Origin: Pseudonocardia sp.
GTDB taxonomy: Bacteria > Actinomycetota > Actinomycetes > Mycobacteriales > Pseudonocardiaceae
Assembly: GCA_029266775.1 (NCBI GenBank)
Contig: JAQSWF010000003.1
Span: forward strand, 1-47,996
DNA length: 47,996 bases
Reading direction: 5' to 3'
A program made the position numbers and the translations under genes. The notes below the pieces were generated by a model. That model was not told the origin of the DNA. It made no database searches and saw nothing but the letters and a program-made list of their open reading frames with translations. The stretch's first letter is position 1. Each line of letters opens with the position of its first letter. Positions 30,210-42,122 of this stretch are shown here, in pieces.

Positions 30210-30487
30210 GGCCTGAGCGACCGGTCCGTCCGCTGCGCGTAGATTTCGTCACGCGGCCAGCGGCGTTCGGTGGATTCACCGTCCATATCATCGGACGAGT
30301 ACTCGGCAGGTGCGGCCAGCCGCGCAAGCGCCGCCTCCCGAGCGCGCTCGTACCGCTCGTTCTGCTCAGTCAGCCGCGTGATCTCAGCTGCGACCAGCCC
30401 ACTGATCGAGGTGCCCCGCTTGGCCGCGAGGACCTTCGCCTTAGTGATGACCTCTCCGTCCAGCTGAACGGTGACGTTCCGCTTCAC
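30206..30487 (-). CDS. Antitoxin of the PIN toxin pair (ribbon-helix-helix)
   Basis: Predicted DNA-binding antitoxin (93 residues). The N-terminal strand and helices KRNVTVQLDGEVITKAKVLA and KRGTSISGLVAAEITRL fit a CopG-like ribbon-helix-helix. The charged C-terminal half (AEYSSDDMDGESTERRW) probably wraps the toxin. GTG 30487 lies six bases after TATTCT, so the mRNA is probably leaderless. The promoter hexamer is inside an inverted repeat, fitting autorepression. Confidence 0.82.
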   Translation of the reverse strand: MKRNVTVQLDGEVITKAKVLAAKRGTSISGLVAAEITRLTEQNERYERAREAALARLAAPAEYSSDDMDGESTERRWPRDEIYAQRTDRSLRP

Positions 30488-30508
30488 GCCCACAGAATAC
30501 AACGTGGG
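30485..30508 (-). promoter_or_regulatory. Antitoxin promoter with possible operator
   Basis: TATTCT (30494-30499, minus strand) precedes the GTG start by six bases. CCCAC (30489-30493) and GTGGG (30504-30508) form an inverted repeat around it, a fit for a ribbon-helix-helix repressor site. Confidence 0.45.
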
Positions 30509-30525
30509 CCACAGGATTTGCCGTG

Positions 30526-30891
30526 CTACCGGTCGGCAGCCTTCAGCAGCACGTCCGCGTCGAAGCAGGTCCGGTCGCCGGTGTGGCATGCAGCACCCGT
30601 CTGATCCACGACCACGAGCACGACGTCGCCGTCGCAGTCCAGCCGCACCTCGCGCACGTGCTGGACGTGGCCGGAACTCTCGCCCTTCACCCAGTACGTC
30701 CCGCGGCTGCGCGACCAGTAGGTGGCGCGGCCGGTGGTCAGCGTGCGGTGCAGCGCCTCGTCGTCCATCCAGGCGACCATGAGCACCTCCCGGGTGGAGT
30801 GCTCCTGGACGACCGCGCACACCAGGCCGTCCGGCGTCCGCTTGAGGCGCGCCGCGATCGCCGGGTCGAGCGCCGACTCGAACCTCGTCAC
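30526..30891 (-). CDS. hisI: Phosphoribosyl-AMP cyclohydrolase
   Basis: Third enzyme of histidine synthesis (121 residues): opens the ring of phosphoribosyl-AMP. Seen: [37 protein letters not shown], the metal-binding [21 protein letters not shown] with Asp and Cys ligands, and RTCFDADVL. No HisE domain is fused. GTG 30891 overlaps the hisF stop as GTGA. Last gene of the priA-hisF-hisI run. Confidence 0.96.
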   Translation of the reverse strand: MTRFESALDPAIAARLKRTPDGLVCAVVQEHSTREVLMVAWMDDEALHRTLTTGRATYWSRSRGTYWVKGESSGHVQHVREVRLDCDGDVVLVVVDQTGAACHTGDRTCFDADVLLKAADR

Positions 30892-31661
30892 CGCACGTCG
30901 ACTCCCGCGCCGCGCAGGGCGTCCTTGACCTGCCCGATCCGGAGGCTGCCGAAGTGGAAGACGCTGGCCGCGAGCACGGCGTCTGCTCCCGCACGCACCG
31001 CGGGGACGAAGTGGCCGACGGCGCCCGCGCCCCCGCTGGCGATCACCGGAACATCGACGGCCGCGCGCACCGCCGCGATCATCTTGAGGTCGAAGCCCGC
31101 GCGGGTGCCGTCGGCGTCCATCGAGTTGAGCAGGATCTCCCCCACGCCCAGCTCCTCGCCGCGGGCGGCCCACTCGACGGCGTCGATCCCGGTGCCGCGG
31201 CGCCCTCCGTGGGTGGTGACCTCCCACCCCGACGGCGTGGGCTGCGCCTCGGCGGGCACGGTGCGGGCGTCCACGGACAGCACGATGCACTGCGAGCCGA
31301 AGCGGCGCGCCATCTCCCCCAGCAGCTCCGGCCGGACGATCGCGGCGGTGTTGATGCTGACCTTGTCCGCGCCGGCGCGCAGCAGCCGGTCCACATCGTC
31401 ACTGGTGCGGATGCCGCCACCGACGGTCAGCGGGATGAAGACCTGCTCGGCGGTCCGCCGGACGACGTCCATCATCGTCTCGCGGCCGCCCGACGACGCC
31501 GTGACGTCGAGGAACGTCAGCTCGTCCGCACCCTCGGCGTCGTAGACCGCGGCCATCTCCACCGGGTCCCCCGCGTCGCGCAGGTTCTGGAAGTTGACGC
31601 CCTTGACCACCCGCCCCGCGTCCACGTCGAGGCACGGGATCACGCGCACCGCGACCGCCAT
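30888..31661 (-). CDS. hisF: Imidazole glycerol phosphate synthase, cyclase subunit
   Basis: TIM-barrel subunit (257 residues) that uses ammonia from HisH to make imidazole glycerol phosphate and AICAR. Seen: [20 protein letters not shown] with catalytic Asp, [43 protein letters not shown] and [19 protein letters not shown] with the second catalytic Asp. ATG 31661 overlaps the priA stop by one base (TGATG). HisH is encoded 1.6 kb upstream beyond the SDR gene. Confidence 0.97.
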   Translation of the reverse strand: MAVAVRVIPCLDVDAGRVVKGVNFQNLRDAGDPVEMAAVYDAEGADELTFLDVTASSGGRETMMDVVRRTAEQVFIPLTVGGGIRTSDDVDRLLRAGADKVSINTAAIVRPELLGEMARRFGSQCIVLSVDARTVPAEAQPTPSGWEVTTHGGRRGTGIDAVEWAARGEELGVGEILLNSMDADGTRAGFDLKMIAAVRAAVDVPVIASGGAGAVGHFVPAVRAGADAVLAASVFHFGSLRIGQVKDALRGAGVDVR

Positions 31662-32458
31662 CAGCTCGCGGCCGTCTGTGCTGAATTCTGCTGGGCGGGG
31701 TCCTCCTGGGCCGGGCGCACGGCGCGGACGGCGGCCAGCGCCTCGGGCAGCGTGAAGCGCCCGGCGTAGAGCGCCTTGCCGACGATCGAGCCCTCGATGC
31801 CCGCTCCCGCGGCGGCCGCCTCGGCCAGCGTCACGAGGTCCGCGATGGTCGCGATGCCGCCGGAGGCGATGACCGGCGCCGGCGTGGCGGCCGCGACGTC
31901 CCGCAGCAGGGCCACGTTGGGGCCGCGCAAGGTGCCGTCCTTGCTCACGTCGGTGACGACGTACCGGGCGCAGCCGTCACGGTCCAGCCGGGCGAGGGTC
32001 TCCCAGAGGTCGCCGCCGTCCGTCGTCCATCCGCGGGCGGCCAGCCGGTGCACCCCGTCCTTGATCTTGACGTCCAGGCCGACGGCCACCCGGTCGCCGC
32101 ACGTCGCGATCGCGCGGGCGCACCACTGCGGGTCTTCCAGCGCCGCGGTGCCGATGTTGACCCGGGCGCAGCCGGTGGCCAGCGCCCGCTCGAGCGACGC
32201 GTCGTCCCGGATGCCGCCGGAGAGCTCCACGGCGACGTCCAGCTTCCCGATCATCTCCGCAAGCAGCGCAGCGTTGCTGCCCCGCCCGAACGCGGCGTCC
32301 AGGTCGACGAGGTGGATCCACTCGGCGCCGTCGCGCTGCCAGGCCAGCGCGGCCTCCACCGGATCGCCGTACCCCGTCTCGGTGCCCGCCTCGCCGCGGA
32401 CCAGGCGCACGGCCTGTCCACCGACGACGTCCACCGCGGGCAGTAACGTGAAACTCAC
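31661..32458 (-). CDS. priA: Bifunctional ProFAR / PRA isomerase (HisA/TrpF, PriA)
   Basis: TIM-barrel isomerase (265 residues). In most actinobacteria this enzyme serves both histidine (HisA) and tryptophan (TrpF) pathways; no trpF is visible in the trp run here, in line with that. Seen: [19 protein letters not shown] with catalytic Asp, [45 protein letters not shown] and [14 protein letters not shown] with the second Asp. GTG 32458 lies seven bases after TACGCT. It begins the priA-hisF-hisI operon and is divergent from the SDR gene. Confidence 0.95.
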   Translation of the reverse strand: MSFTLLPAVDVVGGQAVRLVRGEAGTETGYGDPVEAALAWQRDGAEWIHLVDLDAAFGRGSNAALLAEMIGKLDVAVELSGGIRDDASLERALATGCARVNIGTAALEDPQWCARAIATCGDRVAVGLDVKIKDGVHRLAARGWTTDGGDLWETLARLDRDGCARYVVTDVSKDGTLRGPNVALLRDVAAATPAPVIASGGIATIADLVTLAEAAAAGAGIEGSIVGKALYAGRFTLPEALAAVRAVRPAQEDPAQQNSAQTAAS

Positions 32459-32516
32459 GGTCGGCAGCGTACCGAGCGCGCGCGATGCCCCTCCTGGCCC
32501 TAGCGTGACCAGTGTG
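32456..32516. promoter_or_regulatory. Divergent leaderless-type promoters of priA and the SDR gene
   Basis: On the minus strand TACGCT (32466-32471) lies seven bases before the priA GTG; on the plus strand TAGCGT (32501-32506) lies seven bases before the SDR GTG at 32514. The 55 bases between the two starts thus hold two back-to-back promoters. Confidence 0.5.
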
Positions 32517-33215
32517 GATCTCTCGGGCGCACGGGTGCTGGTGGCGGGAGCGACGGGGGTGCTGGGCGGCGGGGTCGCCCGGGCCCTGCACCGTGAGGGG
32601 GCGCGGCTCGCGCTCGCCGGGCGCGACGAGCGGAAGCTCGCGGCGCTTGCCGATGAGCTGGGCGGGGTGCCCACCGCGGTCTTCGACGCGCAGTACCTCG
32701 ACCGCTGCGCCGCGGTCGTCGACGAGGCCGCCGATGCGCTCGGCCGGCTGGACGTGGTCGTCGTCGCGATCGGCGTCGCGGCGTTCGGGCCGGGCGACGA
32801 GACCGACGACGCCGTGACCGAGCACCTGCTGACCGTCAACACGATGGCGCCGATGGCGATGGTCCGTGCGGCCGTGCGACGGTTCGGCGACGGCGGCACG
32901 GTCGCGGTGCTCTCGGCGATCCTCGCCGATTACCCGACGGCCGGGATGGCCGCCTACACGGCGAGCAAGGCCGGGCTTTCGGCCTGGCTGACCGCACTGC
33001 GCTCGGAGCTGCGTCGCCGCGGCGTCGCGGTGTTCGACGTCCGCCCGCCGCACATCGAGACGGGTCTTGCCGACCGCGCGATCGCCGGCACCGCGCCGCC
33101 CATGAAGGCCGGGGCGACCGTCGACGAGGTGGTGGCGCTCATCGTCGAGGGCATCCGGACCGGGCGCCGCGAGCTGCGCTACGACCTGTTGAAAGGCGAG
33201 TTCGCCGGGCGCTGA
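32514..33215 (+). CDS. Short-chain dehydrogenase/reductase (SDR)
   Basis: NAD(P)-dependent oxidoreductase (233 residues) of unknown substrate. Seen: the Rossmann motif [18 protein letters not shown], an [13 protein letters not shown] cofactor segment, catalytic Ser region [16 protein letters not shown] and YTASKAG with the Tyr-x-x-x-Lys pair. GTG 32514 was chosen because TAGCGT lies seven bases upstream; GTG 32505 is in frame. It sits on the opposite strand between hisH and priA, with only six bases to the convergent hisH stop. Confidence 0.9.
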   Translation: MDLSGARVLVAGATGVLGGGVARALHREGARLALAGRDERKLAALADELGGVPTAVFDAQYLDRCAAVVDEAADALGRLDVVVVAIGVAAFGPGDETDDAVTEHLLTVNTMAPMAMVRAAVRRFGDGGTVAVLSAILADYPTAGMAAYTASKAGLSAWLTALRSELRRRGVAVFDVRPPHIETGLADRAIAGTAPPMKAGATVDEVVALIVEGIRTGRRELRYDLLKGEFAGR

Positions 33216-33221
33216 GCCCGA

Positions 33222-33857
33222 TCACCCGACGACGTCGCGCAGCCAGTTCTGCAGCACGGCCGCGCCCGCGTCGCCGGACTTCTCCGGGTGGAACTGCGTG
33301 GCCGCGAGCGCCCCGTTCTCCACCGCGGCGACGAAGTCCTCTCCGTGGTGCGCCCACGTGACCAGCGGCGGGCGCAGCACAGGAGACTCCTCCATCTCCC
33401 ACCGGCGCACGCCGAAGCTGTGCACGAAGTAGAAGCGTGTGTCGGCGTCCAGCCCGGCGAAGAGCGTCGAGCCGATCGGCGCGGACAGCGTGTTCCAGCC
33501 CATGTGAGGTAGGACGTCCGCCTTGAGCCGCTCGACGGTGCCCGGCCACTGCCCGCAGCCCTCGGTGCGCTCGTCCCACTCGACGCCGCTGGCGAACAGC
33601 ACCTGCATGCCGACGCAGATGCCGAGCACCGGCCGTCCCCCGGCGAGGCGGTGGTCGATGATCTGCGGTCCGTCGACCGCCCGCAGCCCCGCCATGCATG
33701 CGGCGTACGCCCCGACCCCGGGAACGACGAGCCCGTCCGCCTCGCGGGCGGCGGCACGGTCCGCCGTGACGGTGACGTCAGCGCCCACCCGGCGCAGCGC
33801 GCGCTCGGCGGAGCGCAGGTTTCCCGAGCCGTAGTCCAGTACGACGATCCGCGGCAC
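33222..33857 (-). CDS. hisH: Imidazole glycerol phosphate synthase, glutaminase subunit
   Basis: Class I glutamine amidotransferase (211 residues) that supplies ammonia to HisF. Seen: [32 protein letters not shown], nucleophile Cys in [27 protein letters not shown] and the His/Glu pair in [14 protein letters not shown] 33857 lies seven bases after TATCCT. It lies 121 bases downstream of hisB, a gap that holds no small gene I can support. Confidence 0.96.
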   Translation of the reverse strand: MPRIVVLDYGSGNLRSAERALRRVGADVTVTADRAAAREADGLVVPGVGAYAACMAGLRAVDGPQIIDHRLAGGRPVLGICVGMQVLFASGVEWDERTEGCGQWPGTVERLKADVLPHMGWNTLSAPIGSTLFAGLDADTRFYFVHSFGVRRWEMEESPVLRPPLVTWAHHGEDFVAAVENGALAATQFHPEKSGDAGAAVLQNWLRDVVG

Positions 33858-33870
33858 GATCGCCAGGATA
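33855..33870 (-). promoter_or_regulatory. Leaderless-type promoter of hisH
   Basis: TATCCT (33865-33870, minus strand) precedes the GTG start by seven bases, suggesting hisH is transcribed separately from hisD-C-B. Confidence 0.5.
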
Positions 33871-33978
33871 CGGGCCCGTCGCGCCCGCTCCTCGTCCGCA
33901 CCTCGGAGCCCTTCATGCTGGTGCCGGCGCCTCAGAACAGCACGATGGCTCCGTGCGGCAGGGGGTGCGGGACGTCGG

Positions 33979-37033
<3,055 letters not shown>

Positions 37034-37036
<3 letters not shown>

Positions 37037-37048
37037 GCGGCCAGGGTA
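37034..37048 (-). promoter_or_regulatory. Leaderless-type promoter of hisD
   Basis: TACCCT (37043-37048, minus strand) precedes the ATG at 37036 by six bases. Confidence 0.55.
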
Positions 37049-37074
37049 GACGGCGTTACGGAACCCTCCCGCTC

Positions 37075-37130
37075 GTGTCCGGAAAGCCACTTTCAGGACA
37101 CGACACGTCGGGAAAGTGGCTTTCCGGACG
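37075..37130. repeat. Inverted twin-hairpin repeat after nadC
   Basis: Units at 37075-37101 (GTGTCCGGAAAG, CCA, CTTTCAGGACAC, one mismatch) and 37106-37130 (CGTCGGGAAAG, TGG, CTTTCCGGACG) form a 17-base perfect inverted repeat, arms at 37077-37093 and 37113-37129. It begins ten bases after the nadC stop and ends before the hisD promoter, the place for a terminator insulating nad from his. No U-tract. Confidence 0.9.
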
Positions 37131-37140
37131 CGGTCGAGCG

Positions 37141-37967
37141 TCAGGATGGGAGCAGGTCGAGGCCGAGATCCAGCGCCGTCACCGAGTGCGTGAGCGCACC
37201 GACCGCGAGGAAGTCGACCCCGGTTTCGGCGTAGGCGCGGGCGTTGGCGAGCGCCAGCCCGCCGGACGACTCCAGCAGCGTCGGCGCTGCCCCGCGCCGC
37301 CGCACCGCCTCGGCCGTTTCCGGCACGCCGAAGTTGTCCAGCAGCACCAGCTCGGCACCCAGGCGCAGGACCTCGTCGAGCTGGTCGAGCGAGTCCACCT
37401 CCACCTCGCACGGCAGACCCGGGGCGGCGGCCCGCGCCGCGGCCAGCGCTTCGCCCACCGAACCGGCAGCCGCGACGTGGTTGTCCTTGATCAGCACGGC
37501 GTCGCCGAGGCCGAGCCGGTGGTTGACGCCGCCACCGCAGCGCACCGCGTACTTCTCCAGCAGCCGCAGGCCGGGCAGCGTCTTGCGGGTGTCACGGATC
37601 CGCGCGCCAGTGCCGGCGACCGCGTCGACCCACGAGGCGGTGGCGGTGGCGACGCCGGAAAGGTGACAGAGCAGGTTCAGGGCCGTCCGCTCGGCGGTGA
37701 GCAGGCCGCGGCGAGCACCTCGTACTCACCGATCACCTCGTCCAACACCGCGCGGGCGGCGGGAACACCGGCCAGCACGCCGGCGGCCCGCGGCGTGAAC
37801 GCGGCCGTCGCGACCGCTTCCGCCGGCACGGTCGCCGCGGTGGTGGCGTCCGGGCCGTACCGCAGGTCCTCGGCCAGGGCGGTGCGCACCACGCGAAGGA
37901 GGTCGTCCGGATCGGGGACGCCGATGTCGGTGGCGCCCCCGACCCCGGCCGCGAGCCGAGCCGTCAT
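37141..37967 (-). pseudogene. nadC: Nicotinate-nucleotide pyrophosphorylase, frameshifted by an internal deletion
   Basis: NadC converts quinolinate and PRPP to nicotinate mononucleotide. The reading frame starts at ATG 37967 (overlapping nadB as ATGA) and runs well for 88 residues to GEYEVLAAA, then goes out of frame and stops at 37677. The rest continues in another frame from [18 protein letters not shown] through [19 protein letters not shown] and [18 protein letters not shown] to the end at 37141. About 20 residues usually between these parts are missing, so roughly 60 bases are gone with a frame change near 37704-37712, next to a GCGGCC string. All catalytic parts downstream look intact. 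A true lesion or an assembly error are both possible. Confidence 0.88.
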
Positions 37968-39562
37968 GCCGCCACCGCGGGAAGGTTCGTGCTGACAACG
38001 GGCCGTCCGGCGTTGTCGAGCGTGACGATCAGGCTGGCGCGCTGCCAGGCGTCGTCGCGCTCGGGGTGGTCGGTGCGGACGTGGCAGCCGCGGGTCTCGG
38101 TGCGGGTGCCGGCAGCGGCGAGCACCGCTGCAGCGAGCAGGGTCAGCGCGGCGTCCTCCACGTCGGCGCGGTCGCCTGCTGTGCCGGGCCCGGTTGCGGC
38201 CTCGACGGCGTCGGACGCGGCGGCGAGCCCGGCCGCGTCCCGGCCGATCCCCGCGCCGGCGCTCATCGCCCGCTGCACGACCGGGCGGTCGGCGACGGCG
38301 AGCACGCGCGCAGGCGCGGCACCGGAGGGGAGGCTGCGCGGCACGGCGAGCTCGGCGGCGACCGCGTGTGCGGCCCGTGCCCCGACGACGAGCCCCTCGA
38401 GCAGGGAATTCGACGCCAGCCGGTTCGCCCCGTGCAGCCCGGTGCGCGCGACCTCACCGGCCGCGTACAGGCCGCGTACCGGCGTCCGCCCGGCTGCGTC
38501 GGTGAGCACACCACCGCACGCGTAGTGGGCGGCAGGCGTGACCGGGATCGGTTCGCGGACCGGGTCGATGCCGGCCGCGCGGCAGGACGCCGTCACGGTC
38601 GGGAAGCGCCTCGCCACGTCCTCGACCCCGGTCGCGTCGAGCCAGACGCACTCCGCGCCCGTCTCGGCGAGGCGGCGGGTGATCGCGGCGGCGACGACGT
38701 CGCGGGGCGCGAGCTCGGCGAGCGGGTGCACGCCCACCATGAAGCGGGCGCCGGTGCGGTCGCGCAGCACACCACCCTCTCCACGGACGGCCTCGGTGAC
38801 GAGCGGCCGCACGCCCGTTCCCCCAGCCCCGGGCACGTGCAGGACCGTGGGGTGGAACTGCACGAACTCGAGATCCGCTGCGGGCGCCCCGGCACGCAGC
38901 GCGAGCGCGAGGCCGTCGCCGGTCGCGGTGGCCGGGTTGGTCGTGCTCGCGTAGAGCTGCCCGTAGCCGCCGGTGGCGAGCAGCACGGCCGGGGCTCGCA
39001 GCAGCCCGGCCCGGCCGGCATCGTCGAGCAGCGCGAGCCCCGCGACACCACCGTCGTCCGCGCGCAGCGTGTCGACGGCGAGCTGGCCGGTCAGCAGCGC
39101 GACCCCGCGCTCGCGGGCTGCGCCGAGCAGCGCTCGCTCGATCTCCGCGCCCGTGGCGTCACCCCCGGCGCGGATCACCCGGAAGGCCGAGTGCCCGCCC
39201 TCCCGCGTCCGCGCGAGCGCCCCGGTGCGCGCCCTGTCGAACGTCGCGCCCCGCGCCCGCAGCCGCGTGACCGCGGCCGGCCCGTCAGCGAGGATCGAGG
39301 CGACCGCCGCAGCGTCGCACAGGCCGGCCCCGGTAGTGATCGTGTCCGCGACGTGCGTCTCGACGCTGTCTCCCGGGACGTCGCCCAGTACCACCGCGAC
39401 GCCACCTTGAGCCCAGGTCGTCGCCCCGGCGTCGGCGGCGTCCTTCGTGACGACGACGACCCGCAGCCCGAGCTCCGCGGCCCCCAGCGCGGCGGTGAGA
39501 CCGGCGATCCCGCTGCCGACGACGACGAGGTCGGCGGCCGCCTCCCACGCCCCGCCGCTCAC
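37964..39562 (-). CDS. nadB: L-aspartate oxidase
   Basis: FAD enzyme (532 residues) that oxidises aspartate to iminoaspartate, the first step of de novo NAD synthesis. Seen: FAD motif [77 protein letters not shown] and [23 protein letters not shown] 39562 overlaps the nadA stop as GTGA. Confidence 0.96.
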   Translation of the reverse strand: MSGGAWEAAADLVVVGSGIAGLTAALGAAELGLRVVVVTKDAADAGATTWAQGGVAVVLGDVPGDSVETHVADTITTGAGLCDAAAVASILADGPAAVTRLRARGATFDRARTGALARTREGGHSAFRVIRAGGDATGAEIERALLGAARERGVALLTGQLAVDTLRADDGGVAGLALLDDAGRAGLLRAPAVLLATGGYGQLYASTTNPATATGDGLALALRAGAPAADLEFVQFHPTVLHVPGAGGTGVRPLVTEAVRGEGGVLRDRTGARFMVGVHPLAELAPRDVVAAAITRRLAETGAECVWLDATGVEDVARRFPTVTASCRAAGIDPVREPIPVTPAAHYACGGVLTDAAGRTPVRGLYAAGEVARTGLHGANRLASNSLLEGLVVGARAAHAVAAELAVPRSLPSGAAPARVLAVADRPVVQRAMSAGAGIGRDAAGLAAASDAVEAATGPGTAGDRADVEDAALTLLAAAVLAAAGTRTETRGCHVRTDHPERDDAWQRASLIVTLDNAGRPVVSTNLPAVAA

Positions 39563-40560
39563 TCGCCGCCGCCCGGGCGGCCGATGGCGATCATGCGCTG
39601 CACGGCGGCGCGAGCGCGGGCGGCGAGGTCCGGGTCGACGTGCACCTCGTCGGTGCCGTCGCGCAGGCTGCGCAGCAGCGCCGCCGGCGTGATCATCTTC
39701 ATGTACCGGCACGACGCCCGGTCGTTCACCGCGCGGAAGTCGATCTCCGGGGCGGCGCGCCGGAGCTGGTGCAGCATGCCGACCTCCGTCGCGACCAGCA
39801 CCGACGACGCCGTGGAGGCGCGGGCCGCGTCGATCATGCCGCCGGTCGAGAGGATCCTGACGCGCTCCGCCGGCACGGCGCCGCTCCCCGCGAGGTACAG
39901 CGCGGACGTCGCGCAGCCGCACTCGGGGTGCACGTACAGCTCCGCGTCGGGGTGCGCATCGACCTGCGCGGTGAGCTCGGCGCCGTTGATGCCCGCATGC
40001 ACGTGGCACTCCCCCGCCCAGACGTGCATGTTCTCCCGGCCCAGAATCCGGCGGACGTGCGCGCCGAGGAACTGGTCGGGCAGGAAGAGCACCTCGCGGT
40101 CGGCCGGGATCGACGCAACGACCTCGACGGCGTTGCTCGACGTGCAGCACACGTCCGTCTCGGCCTTCACCGCCGCGGTCGTGTTGACGTAGGAGACGAC
40201 AATTGCTCCCCTGTGCTCGGCCTTCCACGCCCGCAGCTGGTCCGCGGTGATGGAGTCGGCGAGCGAGCAGCCGGCGCGCGCGTCCGGGATCAGCACCGTC
40301 TTGTCGGGCGCGAGGATCTTGGCGGTCTCGGCCATGAAGTGCACCCCGCAGAAGATGATCGTCGACGCGGACGAGTCGGCGGCGAGGCGCGAGAGGGCCA
40401 GCGAGTCGCCCGTGTGGTCGGCGACGTCCTGGATCTCGGGCAGCTGGTAGTTGTGCGCGAGCACCACGGCGTCACGCGCTCGGGCCAGCGCCTTCACCTC
40501 GGCGAACCAGTCGGCGTCCACCCGGTCGGTGCGCGACGGCGCCACGTCCACGACGGTCAT
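39559..40560 (-). CDS. nadA: Quinolinate synthase
   Basis: [4Fe-4S] enzyme (333 residues) that condenses iminoaspartate with dihydroxyacetone phosphate to quinolinate. Cluster cysteines are likely in [22 protein letters not shown] and [10 protein letters not shown]; also [19 protein letters not shown] and [15 protein letters not shown] 40560 has AGGAGG six to seven bases upstream. It starts the nadA-nadB-nadC operon and has a full promoter and an inverted-repeat operator upstream, beside the divergent nrtR. Confidence 0.96.
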   Translation of the reverse strand: MTVVDVAPSRTDRVDADWFAEVKALARARDAVVLAHNYQLPEIQDVADHTGDSLALSRLAADSSASTIIFCGVHFMAETAKILAPDKTVLIPDARAGCSLADSITADQLRAWKAEHRGAIVVSYVNTTAAVKAETDVCCTSSNAVEVVASIPADREVLFLPDQFLGAHVRRILGRENMHVWAGECHVHAGINGAELTAQVDAHPDAELYVHPECGCATSALYLAGSGAVPAERVRILSTGGMIDAARASTASSVLVATEVGMLHQLRRAAPEIDFRAVNDRASCRYMKMITPAALLRSLRDGTDEVHVDPDLAARARAAVQRMIAIGRPGGGE

Positions 40561-40585
40561 GTCGGCCCTCCTCGACCCCTCCGCG

Positions 40586-40608
40586 GTTTTCGCCTGGTGA
40601 GCGAAAAC
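40586..40608. promoter_or_regulatory. Inverted-repeat operator, probably for NrtR
   Basis: GTTTTCGC (40586-40593), seven bases, GCGAAAAC (40601-40608): a perfect 8-base inverted repeat. It starts directly after the predicted nadA transcription start, so a bound repressor would block it. NrtR proteins are known to control NAD genes from adjacent palindromes; assignment here rests on position. Confidence 0.65.
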
Positions 40609-40615
40609 AGGAGCG

Positions 40616-40644
40616 ATACTAGCAACCCGCGGTGCGCTTGTCTC
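40616..40644 (-). promoter_or_regulatory. Promoter of nadABC
   Basis: On the minus strand GAGACA (40639-40644), a 17-base spacer and TAGTAT (40616-40621) form a -35/-10 pair. The transcript would start near 40609, beside the inverted repeat, giving a leader of about 50 bases that contains AGGAGG. Confidence 0.6.
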
Positions 40645-40715
40645 CTGCCCAGTGACCTGAACCTCACCTCGCCGTCACCTGGCGTTTACCGACGGGGGCG
40701 CCATCGGCGGCGCCC

Positions 40716-40730
40716 TACGATCGCCGCATG
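40716..40730 (+). promoter_or_regulatory. Leaderless-type promoter of nrtR
   Basis: TACGAT (40716-40721) precedes the ATG at 40728 by six bases. It is about 110 bases from the nadA operator, so it may not be controlled by it. Confidence 0.5.
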
Positions 40731-41438
40731 TCCTGCGGCGCACCGCGACCGACCGCACACGAGGTGCTGGCCGCCGTGCTGCAGATCCGCGACGGTGTGC
40801 TGCAGGTGCTGGCCTGGCAGCGCGCGCGGCCGCCCGACCCCGGCCGCTGGGCCCTTCCCGGTGGGCTCCTCGGCGACGACGAGGACGTTGCGACCTCGGT
40901 GCGCCGTCAGCTGGCGGAGAAGGTCGACGTCCGCGAGGTGGCGCACGTCGAGCAGCTCGCGGTGTTCAGCGCGCCCCACCGGGTGCCCGGCGTCCGCCGT
41001 ATCGCGACCGCGTTCCTGGGGCTGGTCCCCTCCGACGCCGACCCCGCCGTGCCCGCCGACACCGCCTGGCACCCCGTCGACGCGCTGCCGGACCCGGCGT
41101 TCGACCACGCCGAGATCGTCGAGGCGGCCCGGGACCGGCTACGGGCCAAGCTCTCCTACACCAACCTGGGTTTCGCGCTGGCACCGCGGGAGTTCACGAT
41201 CTCCACGCTGCGCGAGCACTACGCCGCCGCGCTGGGCCACCCCGTGTCGGCGACGAACCTGCAGCGGGTGCTGGCGCGCCGGGCCGTCCTCGAACCGACC
41301 GGCGCCCTCGCCCCACCCGGACCTGCTGGTGGACGGCCCGCGGCGCTGTTCCGGTTCGCCGAGCCGACCCTGCGGGTCACCGATGCCTTCGCGGTGTTGC
41401 GGCCACCAGGCGAGCACGCACGCCCCGCCGTACCGTGA
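40728..41438 (+). CDS. nrtR: NrtR-type Nudix transcriptional regulator of NAD synthesis
   Basis: Protein of 236 residues: a Nudix domain (about 10-140) followed by a winged helix-turn-helix (KLSYTNLGFALAPREFTIS to VSATNLQRVLARRAVLEPTG), the architecture of NrtR repressors. The Nudix box is degenerate: GGLLGDDEDVATSVRRQLAE ends in K where an active enzyme has the second Glu, and RE is RQ, so hydrolase activity is probably lost. ADP-ribose is the known effector of the family. It is divergent from nadA, whose operator is between them. Confidence 0.9.
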   Translation: MSCGAPRPTAHEVLAAVLQIRDGVLQVLAWQRARPPDPGRWALPGGLLGDDEDVATSVRRQLAEKVDVREVAHVEQLAVFSAPHRVPGVRRIATAFLGLVPSDADPAVPADTAWHPVDALPDPAFDHAEIVEAARDRLRAKLSYTNLGFALAPREFTISTLREHYAAALGHPVSATNLQRVLARRAVLEPTGALAPPGPAGGRPAALFRFAEPTLRVTDAFAVLRPPGEHARPAVP

Positions 41439-41445
41439 GCAAGTG
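41431..41445 (+). promoter_or_regulatory. Leaderless-type promoter of the Lon-N gene, inside the nrtR end
   Basis: TACCGT (41431-41436) overlaps the last codons of nrtR and precedes the GTG at 41443 by six bases, so the downstream gene can be expressed on its own. Confidence 0.5.
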
Positions 41446-42114
41446 GTTGCGAACCTCCCGCTGTTCCCCCTGAGCACGGTCCTAATGCCAGGAGCTTCGC
41501 TACCGCTGCACATTTTCGAGCCGCGGTACCGCCAGCTCACCGTCGATCTCGTCACTGGGGTCGTCCCGGACAAGCAGTTCGGCGTGATCGCGGTGCGCGA
41601 GGGCTGGTCGGTGGACGACGCGACCGCGGCACTGCACCGCATCGGCTGCACCGCCGCGCTGCTCGACGTCCGTCGTCTGCCCGACGGCCGGTTCGACATC
41701 GTCACTCGCGGCGGGCGCCGGTTCCGGCTGCTCGACATCGATTCCACGGCTCGGCCCTACCTCACGGCCAGCGTGGAGTACCTGCCCGACGAGCCCGACC
41801 CGGCCGCGGACCACCTGCTCGCGCTGACCGGAGCCGCGCGCGCCGCACACCGCCGCTACTGCGCCACGGCATGGCGGAGCGGGGAGTGGTCCGAGCCTGC
41901 CGGCGACGTCCGGCCCGGCGAGCTCGCGCACCTGCTCGCCGCGGACTGTCTCCTGCCGATGGGCGACCGGCAACGCCTCCTCGAGCAGACCTCGCCGGAG
42001 ATCCGGCTCCGCATGGTGCGCGCCCTGCTGCTGCGCGAGGCCGGCCTCCTGGGCCGCCTCCGCGCCGTCCCCGCCCCGCTCCACACGTTCACCGTCGGCC
42101 ACAGTCCCAACTGA
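41443..42114 (+). CDS. Lon N-terminal (LON substrate-binding) domain protein
   Basis: Protein of 223 residues made only of the Lon N-terminal domain; it lacks the ATPase and protease domains. Seen: LPLFPLSTVLMPGASLPLHIFEPRYRQL at the N-terminus (shown in part: LFPLSTVLMPGASLPLHIFE), FGVIAVREGW and FDIVTRGGRRFRLLDID. A cytosolic substrate- or peptide-binding role is likely but unproven. GTG 41443 starts four bases after the nrtR stop. Confidence 0.88.
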   Translation: MVANLPLFPLSTVLMPGASLPLHIFEPRYRQLTVDLVTGVVPDKQFGVIAVREGWSVDDATAALHRIGCTAALLDVRRLPDGRFDIVTRGGRRFRLLDIDSTARPYLTASVEYLPDEPDPAADHLLALTGAARAAHRRYCATAWRSGEWSEPAGDVRPGELAHLLAADCLLPMGDRQRLLEQTSPEIRLRMVRALLLREAGLLGRLRAVPAPLHTFTVGHSPN

Positions 42115-42122
42115 CGCCGGCC

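Noticed and set aside
33858-33978. Small gene between hisB and hisH
   Set aside because: A frame ending [13 protein letters not shown] is open but has a stop just upstream and no start codon.
37677-37967. Programmed frameshift in nadC
   Set aside because: There is no slippery heptamer, and about 20 conserved residues are missing, so a shift alone would not restore the protein.
40561-40727. Riboswitch upstream of nadA
   Set aside because: The only clear structure is the GTTTTCGC palindrome at the promoter, better explained as a protein operator beside nrtR.
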